From NCBI RefSeq assembly GCF_022712195.1, contig NZ_JALAGY010000062.1, positions 1-49,343 on the forward strand: a stretch of 49,343 nucleotides of DNA. The letters are read 5' to 3'. The DNA is from Corynebacterium sp. Its GTDB lineage: Bacteria > Actinomycetota > Actinomycetes > Mycobacteriales > Mycobacteriaceae. Positions 35,706 through 44,568 of the stretch are shown one piece after another; the stretch's first letter is position 1; the number at the start of each line of letters is the position of its first letter. A program made the translations under genes and the position numbers. The notes beneath the pieces were generated by a model, which saw nothing but the letters and a program-made list of their open reading frames with translations, was not told where the DNA came from and did not search any database.

Positions 35706-36458
35706 CTAGTCCTTCGGCCCGCCGGCGACGTACAGGACCTGGCCGGACACGTACCCGGCACCCTCACTGACGAAGAAGCTGACGGCGTGGGCGATGTCCG
35801 CCGGGACGCCGGCCCGCTGGACGGGGACCTCCTTGGCCACGGCAGCCTTGAAGTCCTCGAAGCTCACGCCCACCCGCTCGGCGGTGGCCGCGGTCATCTC
35901 GGTGGCGATGAAGCCGGGGGCGACGGCGTTCACCGTGACGCCGAACCTCCCGAGCTCGATGGCCAGGGTCTTGGTGAAGCCCTGCATGCCGGCCTTCGCC
36001 GCGGAGTAGTTGGCCTGGCCGCGGTTGCCCAGCGCCGAGGTCGACGACAGGTTGACGATGCGGCCCCAGCCCTCCTTCGTCTGGTGGGCCTGCACCGCGC
36101 GCGACATGAGGAAGGCGCCCCGCAGGTGCACCGACAGGACCTGGTCCCAGTCGTCCGTGGTCATCTTGAACAGCAGGTTGTCGCGGATGATGCCGGCGTT
36201 GTTGACCAGGACGGTCGGCGCGCCGAGCTCCTCGGCCACACGGTCGACGGCGGCCTGGACCGCCGCTTCGTCGGAGACGTCGGCACCGACGGCGACGGCC
36301 TTCCCGCCGGCGGCGGTGATGCGGTCGACGACGGGGCGGCAGGCGTTCTCGTCGAGGTCGAGTACGGCGACGGCCAGGCCGTCCTCCGCCAGGCGTGCGG
36401 CGACGTCGGCGCCGATACCGCGGGCGGCTCCGGTGACGATGGCTGTGCGCTGGGTCAT
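35706..36458 (-). CDS. 3-oxoacyl-ACP/CoA reductase, FabG-like SDR
   Basis: This 250-residue SDR has TGAARGIG at 9-16 and NNAG at 86-89. The catalytic tetrad includes Ser138/139 (VNLSSTSALG), Tyr151 and Lys155 (YSAAK), and the protein ends with the GYVSGQVLYVAGG signature of FabG proteins. Asp34 after strand two (VLDLD) suggests NAD(H) preference. GAGGAG lies about 6 nt before the ATG at 36458. It forms a two-gene operon with the MaoC hydratase. Whether it serves beta-oxidation or fatty-acid elongation is not visible. Confidence 0.9.
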   Translation of the reverse strand: MTQRTAIVTGAARGIGADVAARLAEDGLAVAVLDLDENACRPVVDRITAAGGKAVAVGADVSDEAAVQAAVDRVAEELGAPTVLVNNAGIIRDNLLFKMTTDDWDQVLSVHLRGAFLMSRAVQAHQTKEGWGRIVNLSSTSALGNRGQANYSAAKAGMQGFTKTLAIELGRFGVTVNAVAPGFIATEMTAATAERVGVSFEDFKAAVAKEVPVQRAGVPADIAHAVSFFVSEGAGYVSGQVLYVAGGPKD

Positions 36459-36502
36459 GGTGGCTCCTCAGTGGTTGTGGTGACGGGGTGAAGACACGAT
36501 TA

Positions 36503-36534
36503 CCCGGCCATACTACCAAGAATGTTGGGCCGGG
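36503..36534. terminator. Hairpin between HAD phosphatase and fabG-like genes
   Basis: CCCGGCC (36503-36509) pairs with GGCCGGG (36528-36534) around an 18-nt loop. It lies just past the stop of the minus-strand HAD gene and before the fabG-like leader. The loop is long and there is no T-tract, so it may be a weak terminator or a promoter-region inverted repeat. Confidence 0.35.
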
Positions 36535-36567
36535 GAACGAATATTCCGCACACCCGCGTCCGACCGG

Positions 36568-37464
36568 TCAGAACCAGCGTTCCAGCACCTCGGCGACCCC
36601 GTCGTCGTCGTTGGAGGACGTCCGGTGGTCGGCCACGGCGGTCACCTCGTCCACCGCGTTCCCCATCGCCACCCCCAGCCCGGCCCAGCGCAGCATCGCC
36701 ACGTCATTGGGCATGTCGCCGAAGGCCACGACGCGGGACGGGTCGAGATCGGGGACGGCCCGGGCGCCCGTGCCGGACACTCCCCCGCCACCCAGCGCGT
36801 GCGCCACCCCGGACAGTTTCGAGACCCCGGGCACGTTGATCTCCAGCAGGCCCCCGCCGAAGGACCACGTCACGTGCGCCACCGCCGGGTCGACGACCGG
36901 GTTGACCAGGTCGAACAGCTCCGCACTGCCCATGGCCTCGTTGCGCACCAGCAGCTTCACCGCCGGCACGGAACACAACTCCGCCAGGGGCTGCACCGAA
37001 TGCTCCTCGGTGTCCCAGGCGTGCGGGTACTCCGGCTGCACCGCGAACAACTCGTCGGCACGGTCGAAGGCGCTGCGCCCGGCGCGCTCCACGGCGAAGG
37101 TCACCTGAGGCAGCCCGCGGGCGGCCAGCCGGGGCCCCGTCGCCGCAGAGATGGTGGCCGTGACCCTGGACAGCACCTCCGCAGGGAGTTCCGCGGCGTA
37201 GGTGATCCGGTCGGTGGCCGAGTCGTAGACCACCGCGCCGTTGGCGCACACGCACACCGGACGCAGGCCCAGCTGCTCGATCACCGGCAGCATCCAGCGC
37301 GCGGGGCGTCCTGACGCGGGAATGAACGTGACCCCCGCCGCCACCAGCCGGTTGATGACCGCACAGGCGCGCGGCGAGACCCGCTCCGCGGAGGTGACGA
37401 GGGTGCCGTCGAGGTCGCTGACGACCACCGTCGGGGCGTCCGGCGCCACCGGCGAGGCGGTCAC
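36568..37464 (-). CDS. HAD-superfamily (Cof-type) hydrolase
   Basis: This 298-residue protein shows the HAD nucleophile motif I, VSDLDGTL (Asp17, Asp19), and motif II in IPASGRP. A C2-type cap occupies the middle third, and motif IV is AFGDMPNDVAMLRWAG near the C-terminus. Cof-type members dephosphorylate small sugar or cofactor phosphates; the substrate is unknown. It starts with GTG 37464 immediately after the PlsC stop (no gap), so the two are one transcript. The same pair (Rv3813c-Rv3814c type) lies beside the arabinogalactan genes in mycobacteria, which suggests an old link with envelope lipid synthesis. Confidence 0.88.
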   Translation of the reverse strand: MTASPVAPDAPTVVVSDLDGTLVTSAERVSPRACAVINRLVAAGVTFIPASGRPARWMLPVIEQLGLRPVCVCANGAVVYDSATDRITYAAELPAEVLSRVTATISAATGPRLAARGLPQVTFAVERAGRSAFDRADELFAVQPEYPHAWDTEEHSVQPLAELCSVPAVKLLVRNEAMGSAELFDLVNPVVDPAVAHVTWSFGGGLLEINVPGVSKLSGVAHALGGGGVSGTGARAVPDLDPSRVVAFGDMPNDVAMLRWAGLGVAMGNAVDEVTAVADHRTSSNDDDGVAEVLERWF

Positions 37465-38376
37465 CTACCGTCCCAGCTTCCCACGCAGACGCCCCACCAG
37501 GGACTTCTTCTTCTCAGGTGTCACACCCGCCGCCTTCTCCGCCTCCCGGCGGATGCGCTCCTCCTTGCGCTTCGCGGCGTCCGCCCGGTCCTGGGCGGTC
37601 GCCTCGTCCAGCGTCGGCGCGGAGCCGCCGAGCGAGGCGGGCATCCAGTACTCGCCGTCGTCGAAGGGGCCGAACGCCTCGGCGTAGCGGGCGCGGGCTG
37701 TGTCGAGGATCCCGACCATCGACGCGTGCAGGCGGTCGGTGACCTCCTTCGGCGTGCCGTCGAGATCCACCGGCTCCCCGACGCAGATGATCAACGAGGC
37801 GTTCTTCGGCCGCCAGATCGGCTTGCGGCCCTTGGTCCAGATGCGCTGCGACCCCCACAGCACCACCGGCACCAGCGGCACACCGGCGTCCTGCGCGATG
37901 CGCGCCGCCCCGTCCTTGAACTCCTTGATCTCGAACGACCGGGAGATCGTGGCCTCCGGGAAGATGCCGATCAGCTCCCCTCCGGCGGCCCGGCGCGTGG
38001 CCTCACGCACGGACCCGGCGCCGTCCGCCCGGTCGACCGGGATGTGGTGGCAACCTGTCATGGCGGGGCCGGCGACCGGATTGTCCCAGATCTCCTTCTT
38101 CGCCATGAAGCGCACCAGGCGCCCCCCGTTCACGGCGGAGGGGATCCCGCCGAACACGAAGTCCCAGTAGCCGGTGTGGTTCACCGCCAGCACGGCCCCG
38201 CCCTCGGTGGGCACGCGCTCCGGGTGGTGGATCTCCACCTTCAGCCGCTGGACGTAACGCATCCAGAACTTCGCGAAGGGGATGATCATCCGCCCGTAGA
38301 ACAGCTCCTTCGACTCCGGGTGCGCCGGTACGTCCGGCACACCGGTGGGAATCTCGAAGCCTTTGGGAATCCACAT
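37465..38376 (-). CDS. 1-acyl-sn-glycerol-3-phosphate acyltransferase family (PlsC-like)
   Basis: This 303-residue enzyme has the acyltransferase motif NHTGYWD (His67, Asp72) and the phosphate-binding block FPEATISR (139-146; FPEGTRS in most family members). PLVPVVLWGSQRIW follows as motif IV. The C-terminal 60 residues are charged and end in the basic KKKSLVGRLRGKLGR, probably a membrane-surface tail. The expected reaction is acylation of lysophosphatidic acid or a related acceptor. AGGAGA lies about 10 nt upstream of ATG 38376. It is followed without gap by the HAD gene and preceded by serS. Confidence 0.88.
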   Translation of the reverse strand: MWIPKGFEIPTGVPDVPAHPESKELFYGRMIIPFAKFWMRYVQRLKVEIHHPERVPTEGGAVLAVNHTGYWDFVFGGIPSAVNGGRLVRFMAKKEIWDNPVAGPAMTGCHHIPVDRADGAGSVREATRRAAGGELIGIFPEATISRSFEIKEFKDGAARIAQDAGVPLVPVVLWGSQRIWTKGRKPIWRPKNASLIICVGEPVDLDGTPKEVTDRLHASMVGILDTARARYAEAFGPFDDGEYWMPASLGGSAPTLDEATAQDRADAAKRKEERIRREAEKAAGVTPEKKKSLVGRLRGKLGR

Positions 38377-38414
38377 GCCGTGTCACTTCTCCTAGTTGTG
38401 TTGCGGGGTCGCTG

Positions 38415-38436
38415 CGGGGCTCGTACCAGAGCCCCG
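38415..38436. terminator. Hairpin downstream of serS
   Basis: CGGGGCTC (38415-38422) and GAGCCCCG (38429-38436) form a perfect 8-bp stem with loop GTACCA, 6 bp past the serS stop. No T-tract follows on the minus strand. Confidence 0.55.
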
Positions 38437-38442
38437 GGGGGC

Positions 38443-39711
38443 TCACTTCGGGGTCAGGACGTCCTTCCCCACGAAGGGGCGCAGCGCCTCGGGCACGACG
38501 ACGGAACCGTCCGCCTGCTGGTTGTTCTCCAGGATCGCGACGAGCCAGCGGGTGGTGGCCAGGGTCCCGTTGAGGGTGGCGGCCGTCTGGGCCCTGCCGT
38601 CCTCATCACGGTAGCGGGTCTTGAGACGGCGCGCCTGGAAAGTGGTGCAGTTCGAGGTGGAGGTCAGCTCGCGGTAGGTCTCCTGGGTGGGGACCCAGGC
38701 CTCCGTGTCGAACTTGCGGGCGGCGGAGGACCCGAGGTCGCCGCCGGCCACGTCGATGACCCGGTACGGGACCTGGACCGCGGCGAGCATGTCCTTCTCC
38801 ATCGCCAGGAGTTCCCGGTGCTGCTGCTCGGCGTCCTCCGGGCGGCAGTAGACGAACATCTCGACCTTGTCGAACTGGTGCACGCGCAGGATTCCGCGGG
38901 TGTCCTTGCCGTACGACCCCGCCTCACGACGGAAGCAGGACGACCAGCCGGCGTATCGCACCGGGCCGTCCGACAGGTCGATGATCTCGTCCTTGTGGTA
39001 GCCGGCGAGCGCCACCTCACTGGTGCCGACGAGGAACATGTCGTCGGCCTCCAGACGGTAGATCTCGTCGGCGTGGGCCCCCAGGAACCCCGTGCCGGCC
39101 ATGATCTCGGGACGCACCAGCACCGGCGGGATCATCAGCTGGAATCCGTGGTCACGCGCCTTCTGCGCCGCCAGCTGCAGCATGCCGAGCTGGAGCAGCG
39201 CACCGTCGCCGGTGAGGAAGTAGAACCGGGCCCCGGAGACCTTGGCGCCGCGCTCCATGTCGATCAGGCCGAGGGACTCACCCAACTCCAGGTGGTCCTT
39301 GGGGGTGAAGTCGAACTCGCGGGGTTCACCGACGTGCTCCAGCACGACGAAGTCGTCCTCCCCGCCCGCCGGCGCGCCGCTGACGACGTTCGACAGGGCC
39401 ATCTGCAGCTCCTGCACGTCGGATTCCGCGGCCGACTGCGCGTCCTCGAGCTCCTTCACCGCCGCGGAGCGCTTCTTGCCTTCGGCACGCAGGGTCTCAC
39501 GCTCCTCGTCGGAGGCGTCCTTCATGGCCTTGCCCATGGTCTTCGAGAACGCCTTCTGCTCGGCGCGGGCCGCATCGGCGGCGGCGATGGCCTCACGCCG
39601 ACGCCGGTCGGCCTCCAGGAGCCGGTCGACGAGCGCCGGGTCCTCGCCACGGGTGCGCTGGGATTCACGGACGACGTCGGGGTTCTCCCGCAGGAACTTG
39701 AGATCAATCAT
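38443..39711 (-). CDS. serS: Seryl-tRNA synthetase
   Basis: This 422-residue class II synthetase has the N-terminal coiled-coil arm (about 30-100) that grips the long variable arm of tRNA-Ser. The catalytic core shows motif 2, [21 protein letters not shown], and motif 3, [23 protein letters not shown] and the [12 protein letters not shown] segment for serine binding are also present. It charges tRNA-Ser and the precursor of Sec-tRNA where that exists. ATG 39711 gives the standard [12 protein letters not shown] start; the longer frame is non-coding. TAAACT (39724-39719 on the minus strand) lies 7 nt upstream with no ribosome binding site, so it is probably leaderless. Confidence 0.97.
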   Translation of the reverse strand: MIDLKFLRENPDVVRESQRTRGEDPALVDRLLEADRRRREAIAAADAARAEQKAFSKTMGKAMKDASDEERETLRAEGKKRSAAVKELEDAQSAAESDVQELQMALSNVVSGAPAGGEDDFVVLEHVGEPREFDFTPKDHLELGESLGLIDMERGAKVSGARFYFLTGDGALLQLGMLQLAAQKARDHGFQLMIPPVLVRPEIMAGTGFLGAHADEIYRLEADDMFLVGTSEVALAGYHKDEIIDLSDGPVRYAGWSSCFRREAGSYGKDTRGILRVHQFDKVEMFVYCRPEDAEQQHRELLAMEKDMLAAVQVPYRVIDVAGGDLGSSAARKFDTEAWVPTQETYRELTSTSNCTTFQARRLKTRYRDEDGRAQTAATLNGTLATTRWLVAILENNQQADGSVVVPEALRPFVGKDVLTPK

Positions 39712-39718
39712 GTCCAGT

Positions 39719-39724
39719 AGTTTA
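39719..39724 (-). promoter_or_regulatory. -10 element TAAACT of serS
   Basis: TAAACT on the minus strand ends 7 nt before the serS ATG; together with the missing ribosome binding site this indicates a leaderless mRNA. The divergent septum-formation gene starts 90 bp away. Confidence 0.5.
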
Positions 39725-39801
39725 GCTACAGTGGTTCCCACCGTGTGCAGCGCTGTCCGGCACTGCCCGAGTTTTCCGGCCCCCGTGAGAGAATACGTGT
39801 T

Positions 39802-40899
39802 ATGGCGTCCAGCACCCCGACCTCCGCAACCGACCGTCCCACCGACGTGCACCCCCGCAGGGGACGTCGCAGGACGGTCACCGTGCTGCTCACGGCGGCC
39901 CTCGCCGGGGCCGTGGGCGCCGGGGCCTACGAGTACTTCGCCCCGCAGGGCGCGTCCGTCGTCGCCCAGCGGGGGTCGGAGCGCACCGAGGAGGCACCGG
40001 AGCTCGTCGCCTTCACCGACGCGGACACCGCCGACTGTGTGAACTGGTCGCAGAACGGCGACATCGCCACCGACTTCGAGGTGGTGGACTGCGCCTCACC
40101 GCACCGCTTCGAGGTCGCCACCCGCGAGGACCTGTCGCAGTACCCGACCAGCGAGTTCGGGCCGGACGCCCCGCAGCCCGACCTGGAACGTCAGGCGCAG
40201 CTGACCTCCGAGCTGTGCGAGGGGCCGACCCGGACCTACCTTGACGGGCGTCTCGACCCGCAGGGCCGGTACTCCATCGTGCCCATCCTGCCGCCGGAGG
40301 CCGCGTGGGACGGCGGCGACCGCACGATGCTGTGCGGTGTCGCGGTGCCCGACGCGGACGGGGTCTACGCCGAGGCCACCGGACGGGCGGCCGAGACCGA
40401 CCAGTCCCCCGCCGAACCCCCGGAAACGTGCATGCGCGCCCGCGGCGACGAGGTGGACGTCACCGACTGCGACGAGCCCTACTCCTGGCAGGTGACCTCC
40501 GTGGAGAACCTCGGGGACACCTTCGACGGCGCCTGGCCCACCATCGAGCAGCAGAACGACCACCTGGACGCGGTGTGCACCGCGGCGGCCATCGAGTTCC
40601 TCGGCGGAGGGGACGACGAGAACCTCTACCAGTCCACCCTCACCCCGTTCTGGACGACGCTGCCGCAGGAGTCCTGGAACGCCGGGTCGCGCACGGTCAA
40701 CTGTGCGCTGACCAAGGCCCGGGAGGGCGGCGGCTTCGCCGACCTGCAGGGTGACGTGCGCGGCGAGTTCACCATCGACGGCAACCCGCCGGCGAAGCAG
40801 CCGGAACGCAACCCGCGCCGCGACCAGGGGAACAACGGCGGCAACAGCGGGGCCAACAGCGGGAACAACGGCGGCAACTCCGCCGGTGAGGCCCCGTGA
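39802..40899 (+). CDS. Septum-formation-domain membrane protein (Rv3835 type)
   Basis: This 365-residue protein has a basic cytoplasmic N-terminus (1-26), one transmembrane helix (about 27-45) and an exported region with two similar cysteine-containing domains. [29 protein letters not shown] and [22 protein letters not shown] each show the Septum_form pattern, and a low-complexity tail of [11 protein letters not shown] repeats follows. The conserved pattern C-x(n)-DCxxPHxxEV suggests a disulfide-stabilised fold. Its role is not established; the family name comes from association with septation genes. It overlaps the zincin gene by 4 bp, the same pairing as mycobacterial Rv3835-Rv3836 next to serS. 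ATG 39802 directly precedes the basic tail. Confidence 0.85.
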   Translation: MASSTPTSATDRPTDVHPRRGRRRTVTVLLTAALAGAVGAGAYEYFAPQGASVVAQRGSERTEEAPELVAFTDADTADCVNWSQNGDIATDFEVVDCASPHRFEVATREDLSQYPTSEFGPDAPQPDLERQAQLTSELCEGPTRTYLDGRLDPQGRYSIVPILPPEAAWDGGDRTMLCGVAVPDADGVYAEATGRAAETDQSPAEPPETCMRARGDEVDVTDCDEPYSWQVTSVENLGDTFDGAWPTIEQQNDHLDAVCTAAAIEFLGGGDDENLYQSTLTPFWTTLPQESWNAGSRTVNCALTKAREGGGFADLQGDVRGEFTIDGNPPAKQPERNPRRDQGNNGGNSGANSGNNGGNSAGEAP

Positions 40900-41243
40900 T
40901 CGAGGTCAGCGACGACGAGTTCGAGGACCTCGTCGACCGGGGGCTGCGCCTGATCCCGCGCCAGTTGCTCGACGCCCTCGACAACGTCGCCGTCGTCGTG
41001 GAGGACCGCAACGAGGAGGACCCGACGATCCTCGGGCTCTACCACGGTGTGGCCCTCACGGAACGCTCCGTGGAGTGGCCCACGTTCCTCCCGGACAAGA
41101 TCAGCATCTACAAGGACGCCCTGTGCGACTACTGCTCGAGCCACGGGCAGCTGGTCGAGGAGGTGGCGGTCACCGTGGTCCACGAGATCGGCCACCACTT
41201 CGGCATCGACGACGACCGGCTGCACGAGCTCGGCTGGGGCTAG
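40896..41243 (+). CDS. Zincin-like metallopeptidase family protein (Rv3836 type)
   Basis: This 115-residue single-domain protein has HEIGHHFGIDDDRLHELG near the C-terminus. His96, Glu97 and His100 form the HExxH zinc site, and the following Asp/His/Glu residues offer the third ligand, as in the minimal zincins of the DUF1025 type. GTG 40896 overlaps the septum-protein stop (GTGA), so it is translationally coupled. There is no signal peptide, so it should act in the cytoplasm. The substrate is unknown. Its stop codon overlaps that of the convergent phosphatase gene (41240-41243). Confidence 0.88.
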   Translation: MIEVSDDEFEDLVDRGLRLIPRQLLDALDNVAVVVEDRNEEDPTILGLYHGVALTERSVEWPTFLPDKISIYKDALCDYCSSHGQLVEEVAVTVVHEIGHHFGIDDDRLHELGWG

Positions 41244-42157
41244 CGGCTCCCCGCCCTCGGAGGTTCGCCGGCACCGGCCCAGTCGGTGACCTTCCATCCC
41301 TCGGCGAGGGCGCCCTCGAGGGTGTCGTCGAGGTCCCGCGGGGACACCGGTCCGCCCAGGTCCGGGACCTCGAGATCCACCCGCCTGGTGTTCGGCAGCA
41401 GGGTCCGTACCGCGAACTCGGGGTCGACCCGGCCCAGGTACGCGGCGATCAGACGGATCACCGCACCGTGGCTGACCACCGCCAGGTCCGCCCCGGCGCC
41501 CTGCGCGGTGGACAGCACCGGCAGCAGGGTGCCCAGGAACCGTGCGACGACGTCATGCCCGGTCGCCGCCCCCGGCACGGGCACGTCCATGGAGCCGCCC
41601 AGCCACTCGGCGAAGGTGCGGTGGTAGTTGTAGTGCGCCTCCGGGTCCATGCGCATCTCGTACCGGCCGGCGGGGATCTCGGAGATCCCGGGGACCGCGC
41701 CCGGCATGACCAGCGGAAGGAACGACCCGGACGCGCCGGTGTGCGTGGGGGCCGCAGCACCCCCGGCCTCACCGCCGCCCAGGGCCACCGGCGCCCCCGC
41801 CGAGGGGTCCGGCTCCGGGCCGGCCGGGGCGTGGTCCACCCCGTCGGTGACCTCCAGCTGCGCCAGGTCCGCCAGGGCGTCGGCGAAGGTGCTGCCCGGC
41901 CCGGTCTCCTCGAGGCGGAGGCCGCGGTCGGCCCCGCCCACGACGATGCCGGCGGCGGTCTGGCGGGCGCGCAACGCCTGCGAGGACACCATCGCCAGCG
42001 GGGCACCGTCGCGCCGTTCGTCGGCGAGCTGTTCACCGGCGGCGCGTGCCTGTGACCAGCCGAGGTCGGTCAGGGCCGCGCCCGGCAGGCTGGTGTCCAG
42101 CGCACGGCGGACGTTCGACGTGGTTTGCCCGTGTCGGATCAGCAGCAGCCTGGTCAC
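41240..42157 (-). CDS. Histidine phosphatase (phosphoglycerate-mutase-like) protein
   Basis: This 305-residue protein opens with LLLIRHGQTTSN, giving the RHG motif at 8-10 with the phospho-accepting His9, and ends with the second catalytic His in VVSHGAVIRLIAAYLG. Between about 100 and 160 there is a Gly/Ala/Pro-rich insert that makes it longer than the usual 200-230 residues. GTG 42157 overlaps the pheA stop by 4 bp (GTGA). The pair (Rv3837c-Rv3838c type) is conserved in mycobacteria. The substrate is not known. The first residues upstream of the GTG shadow the pheA tail. Confidence 0.88.
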   Translation of the reverse strand: MTRLLLIRHGQTTSNVRRALDTSLPGAALTDLGWSQARAAGEQLADERRDGAPLAMVSSQALRARQTAAGIVVGGADRGLRLEETGPGSTFADALADLAQLEVTDGVDHAPAGPEPDPSAGAPVALGGGEAGGAAAPTHTGASGSFLPLVMPGAVPGISEIPAGRYEMRMDPEAHYNYHRTFAEWLGGSMDVPVPGAATGHDVVARFLGTLLPVLSTAQGAGADLAVVSHGAVIRLIAAYLGRVDPEFAVRTLLPNTRRVDLEVPDLGGPVSPRDLDDTLEGALAEGWKVTDWAGAGEPPRAGSR

Positions 42158-43125
42158 GGGCGGTCCCCGTCTCCCCGCCCTGCCGGCCGGGTCGGCTCTT
42201 TCAGCCCCCGGACCCACTCCCAGGACGCGGTGTAGTCCGGCGGCACGGACCCGTCCGGCCCGTCGACACCGCCGACCCAGCCCTCCTGCGGCCAGGAGCC
42301 GAGGAAGCGGATGCGGTCACAGAACCGGTGAAGTCCGGCCAGCGCCTCGGCCACGGCGTTGTCCTCGAGATGCCCCACGAGTTCCACGTGGAAGTTGTAG
42401 GTGCCGGCCTTCTCACGGGTCGGCCGGGACTCTATCCGTGACATGTCGACCCGGCGCGTGGCCAGTTCCATCAACGCCATCACCAGCGACGCCGGGACGT
42501 TGGGCACCTGCAGCACGATGGCGGTGCGGTCGTGACCGGTGCGCGGGGTCGGCTCCTGCGGCAGCCCCACCAGGACGAACCGGGTGTGCGCTCCGGCGAC
42601 GTCGGCGATGCCCTCCGCCACGGGCTCCAGTCCGTGGAGTTCGCCGGCGCGTGCCGGTGCCGCGGCGGCGTCCGCCTCCCCGGCGGCGACGGCTGCGGCG
42701 GCCGCCCCGTTCGAGCTGGCCGGGATGAACTCCGCGTGGGGCAGGTGCTCTGCGGCCCACCGGCGCACCTGGGCCTGCGCGACCGGGTGTGTGGTGAACG
42801 TCCGGACGTCCTCGGGCCGCGTCCCGGGACGCACCAGGACGGAGAAGACGACGGGGACGTCGTGCTCCCTCAGGATCTGCACCGGCGCACCGTCTGCCAG
42901 GGAGTCGAACGTCTGCGTGACCGGTCCGTCCACGCTGCTCTCCAGGGCGACGACGGCCCGGTCGACCGTCCCCGCCCGGACGAGGTCCAGGGCCTCGGCC
43001 GGGGAGCTCACCGGACGGTGGGCGACATCCTCCGGCAGGTGGCCGGCGGCCGTCATGTCCAGGACGGCCTGTTCGGTGAAGGTTCCGCGCGGGCCGAGGT
43101 AGGCCACCGACTCAATGTCACTCAT
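42154..43125 (-). CDS. pheA: Prephenate dehydratase
   Basis: This 323-residue monofunctional enzyme has VAYLGPRGTFTEQAV at the start of the prephenate-binding lobe. The active-site Thr181-Arg182-Phe183 lies in AHTRFVLVG, and the C-terminal ACT domain contains SRIESRPTREKAGTYNF, the phenylalanine-binding ESRP loop. It converts prephenate to phenylpyruvate and should be inhibited by phenylalanine. The usual ENS triplet of the first lobe reads ESS here (ALESSVDGPV). TAGGTT (43137-43132, minus strand) is 6 nt upstream of the ATG, so the mRNA is probably leaderless. It is divergent from the amidase gene. Confidence 0.94.
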   Translation of the reverse strand: MSDIESVAYLGPRGTFTEQAVLDMTAAGHLPEDVAHRPVSSPAEALDLVRAGTVDRAVVALESSVDGPVTQTFDSLADGAPVQILREHDVPVVFSVLVRPGTRPEDVRTFTTHPVAQAQVRRWAAEHLPHAEFIPASSNGAAAAAVAAGEADAAAAPARAGELHGLEPVAEGIADVAGAHTRFVLVGLPQEPTPRTGHDRTAIVLQVPNVPASLVMALMELATRRVDMSRIESRPTREKAGTYNFHVELVGHLEDNAVAEALAGLHRFCDRIRFLGSWPQEGWVGGVDGPDGSVPPDYTASWEWVRGLKEPTRPAGRGDGDRP

Positions 43126-43131
43126 GACACC

Positions 43132-43154
43132 AACCTACCGGGCGCCGGTAGTGT
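43132..43154. promoter_or_regulatory. Overlapping divergent promoters of pheA and amidase
   Basis: Only 36 bp separate the start codons. TAGGTT (minus strand, 43137-43132) lies 6 nt before pheA and TAGTGT (plus strand, 43149-43154) lies 7 nt before the amidase; neither has a ribosome binding site. Polymerase bound for one gene would overlap the other promoter, so the two are probably mutually exclusive. Confidence 0.5.
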
Positions 43155-43161
43155 GTCCGAC

Positions 43162-44568
43162 ATGAATCCCCCACCGTCCACCGGCAGCACCGAGGCCGTG
43201 TCGCTGCGCCTGGAGCGGCTGTGCGCGCGCACCGGGTTGACCCCCGCGCAACTCGGGGTGGCCAGGATCTACGACCGGGCCCACGAGGACCCCGGCGAGT
43301 TCGGCCCGCTGCGCGGACTGGACGTCCTGGTCAAGGACCTCAACCGGGTCGCCGGTGAGGTGACCGGCTTCGGCTCCGTCGGACACGACGTGCTCGCCGA
43401 CGGCCACGACACCGCGGTCACCCACCTGCTGGAGGAGGGCGCCCGGCTGGTGGGGACCAGTGTGACCGCCGAGTTCGGGGCGACGGTCTACACCGAACCC
43501 GCCCACGGCCCTGGCCCGGTGAACCCCGTCGACCGACGGATGACGTCCGGCGGTTCCTCGTCCGGCGCCGCGGTGGCCGTGGCGCGCGGCGTCGTCGACG
43601 TCGCCCACGCCAGCGACGGCGGCGGGTCGATCCGGGTGCCGGCCGCGGCGGTGGGACTGCCGGGGCTGAAGCCCGCCCACCGTGTCGACGGCGGCGGGCT
43701 GCCCAACCCGGCCGCGCAGGGGCTCATCGCCCGGGACCTCGACCTCACCGCACGCGCCTACGGGCTGACCGACCCCGGTGGCCTGGCCCGCCCACTGCGG
43801 GTGGGGCACACCAACCGGCCGTTCCACAGCACCGGCACCGTGGACCCGGCGGTGGCCAACGCCACCGCCGCGGCAGCGTCCCCCCTGGTCACCCACCCGG
43901 ACGTTCGCGGGGTGCGCCCCGTGGGCGCCCCCTACCCGGTGGAGCACTTCGACGTGTTCTCCCGCATCATGGCGGCGCGCTGCCGTGACCTTCCCGACCC
44001 TGCCACCACGATGCCGGCGTGGCTGAGACAGCGGGGGCGGGAGCTGACCTCCGCGGAGATCGCCGACGCAGCGGACGCGGTCACCGCGCTGCCGGGACGG
44101 GTCCTCGCCGCCTGGGACGACGACACCGGCGGGCCCGTGGACGTGGTCGTCACCCCGATGCTGGCGTGCGCGCCACCACCGGTCGGGACCTTCTCCCGAC
44201 GGTCGACGCCCGACGACACAGGTTCCGCCGACCCCGCCGAGGACTTCCAGGCCCAGACGGCGTGGACACCCTGGGCGACGCTCTGGAACCTCACCGGCTG
44301 GGCGGGGCTCTCGGTGCCCCTCGTGTCCCCCGACTGTGTCCCCGGTGCTGCCCCCGGTGCTGCCCCCGGCCGGTGGCCGGTATCCGTCCACCTCGGGGCC
44401 GTCGCCGACCGGGTGTCCCCCGCCGAACTCCTGGTCCTGGCGCGGCACCTGCAGCAGAGCGTCGCCGCCATGGTGGAGGCCGACGCCACCGTGCTCGACG
44501 CCGTCACCGTGGACGGGCCGGGCGACCTCGACGCCCTGCTCGGGGAACCGTCCGGGGCCCGGCGGTGA
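43162..44568 (+). CDS. Amidase-signature family hydrolase
   Basis: This 468-residue enzyme has the Ser-cisSer-Lys triad of the amidase signature family: Lys58 in LVKDLNRVAG, the cis-Ser in TSGGSSSGAAVAVA (130-135 region), and the nucleophile Ser156 in ASDGGGSIRVPA. The C-terminal half is shorter than in GatA and has a repeated GAAPGAAPG stretch from a 12-bp duplication near 44341-44368. There are no gatB or gatC genes nearby, so a Glu-tRNA amidotransferase role is unlikely; hydrolysis of a small amide is expected. Its stop overlaps the next gene (GTGA), coupling it to a membrane protease. Confidence 0.88.
   Translation: MNPPPSTGSTEAVSLRLERLCARTGLTPAQLGVARIYDRAHEDPGEFGPLRGLDVLVKDLNRVAGEVTGFGSVGHDVLADGHDTAVTHLLEEGARLVGTSVTAEFGATVYTEPAHGPGPVNPVDRRMTSGGSSSGAAVAVARGVVDVAHASDGGGSIRVPAAAVGLPGLKPAHRVDGGGLPNPAAQGLIARDLDLTARAYGLTDPGGLARPLRVGHTNRPFHSTGTVDPAVANATAAAASPLVTHPDVRGVRPVGAPYPVEHFDVFSRIMAARCRDLPDPATTMPAWLRQRGRELTSAEIADAADAVTALPGRVLAAWDDDTGGPVDVVVTPMLACAPPPVGTFSRRSTPDDTGSADPAEDFQAQTAWTPWATLWNLTGWAGLSVPLVSPDCVPGAAPGAAPGRWPVSVHLGAVADRVSPAELLVLARHLQQSVAAMVEADATVLDAVTVDGPGDLDALLGEPSGARR

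Noticed and set aside
43162..44568. GatA subunit of Glu-tRNA(Gln) amidotransferase
   Set aside because: No gatB or gatC is adjacent, the C-terminal half is short and diverged, and the partner gene is a membrane protease.
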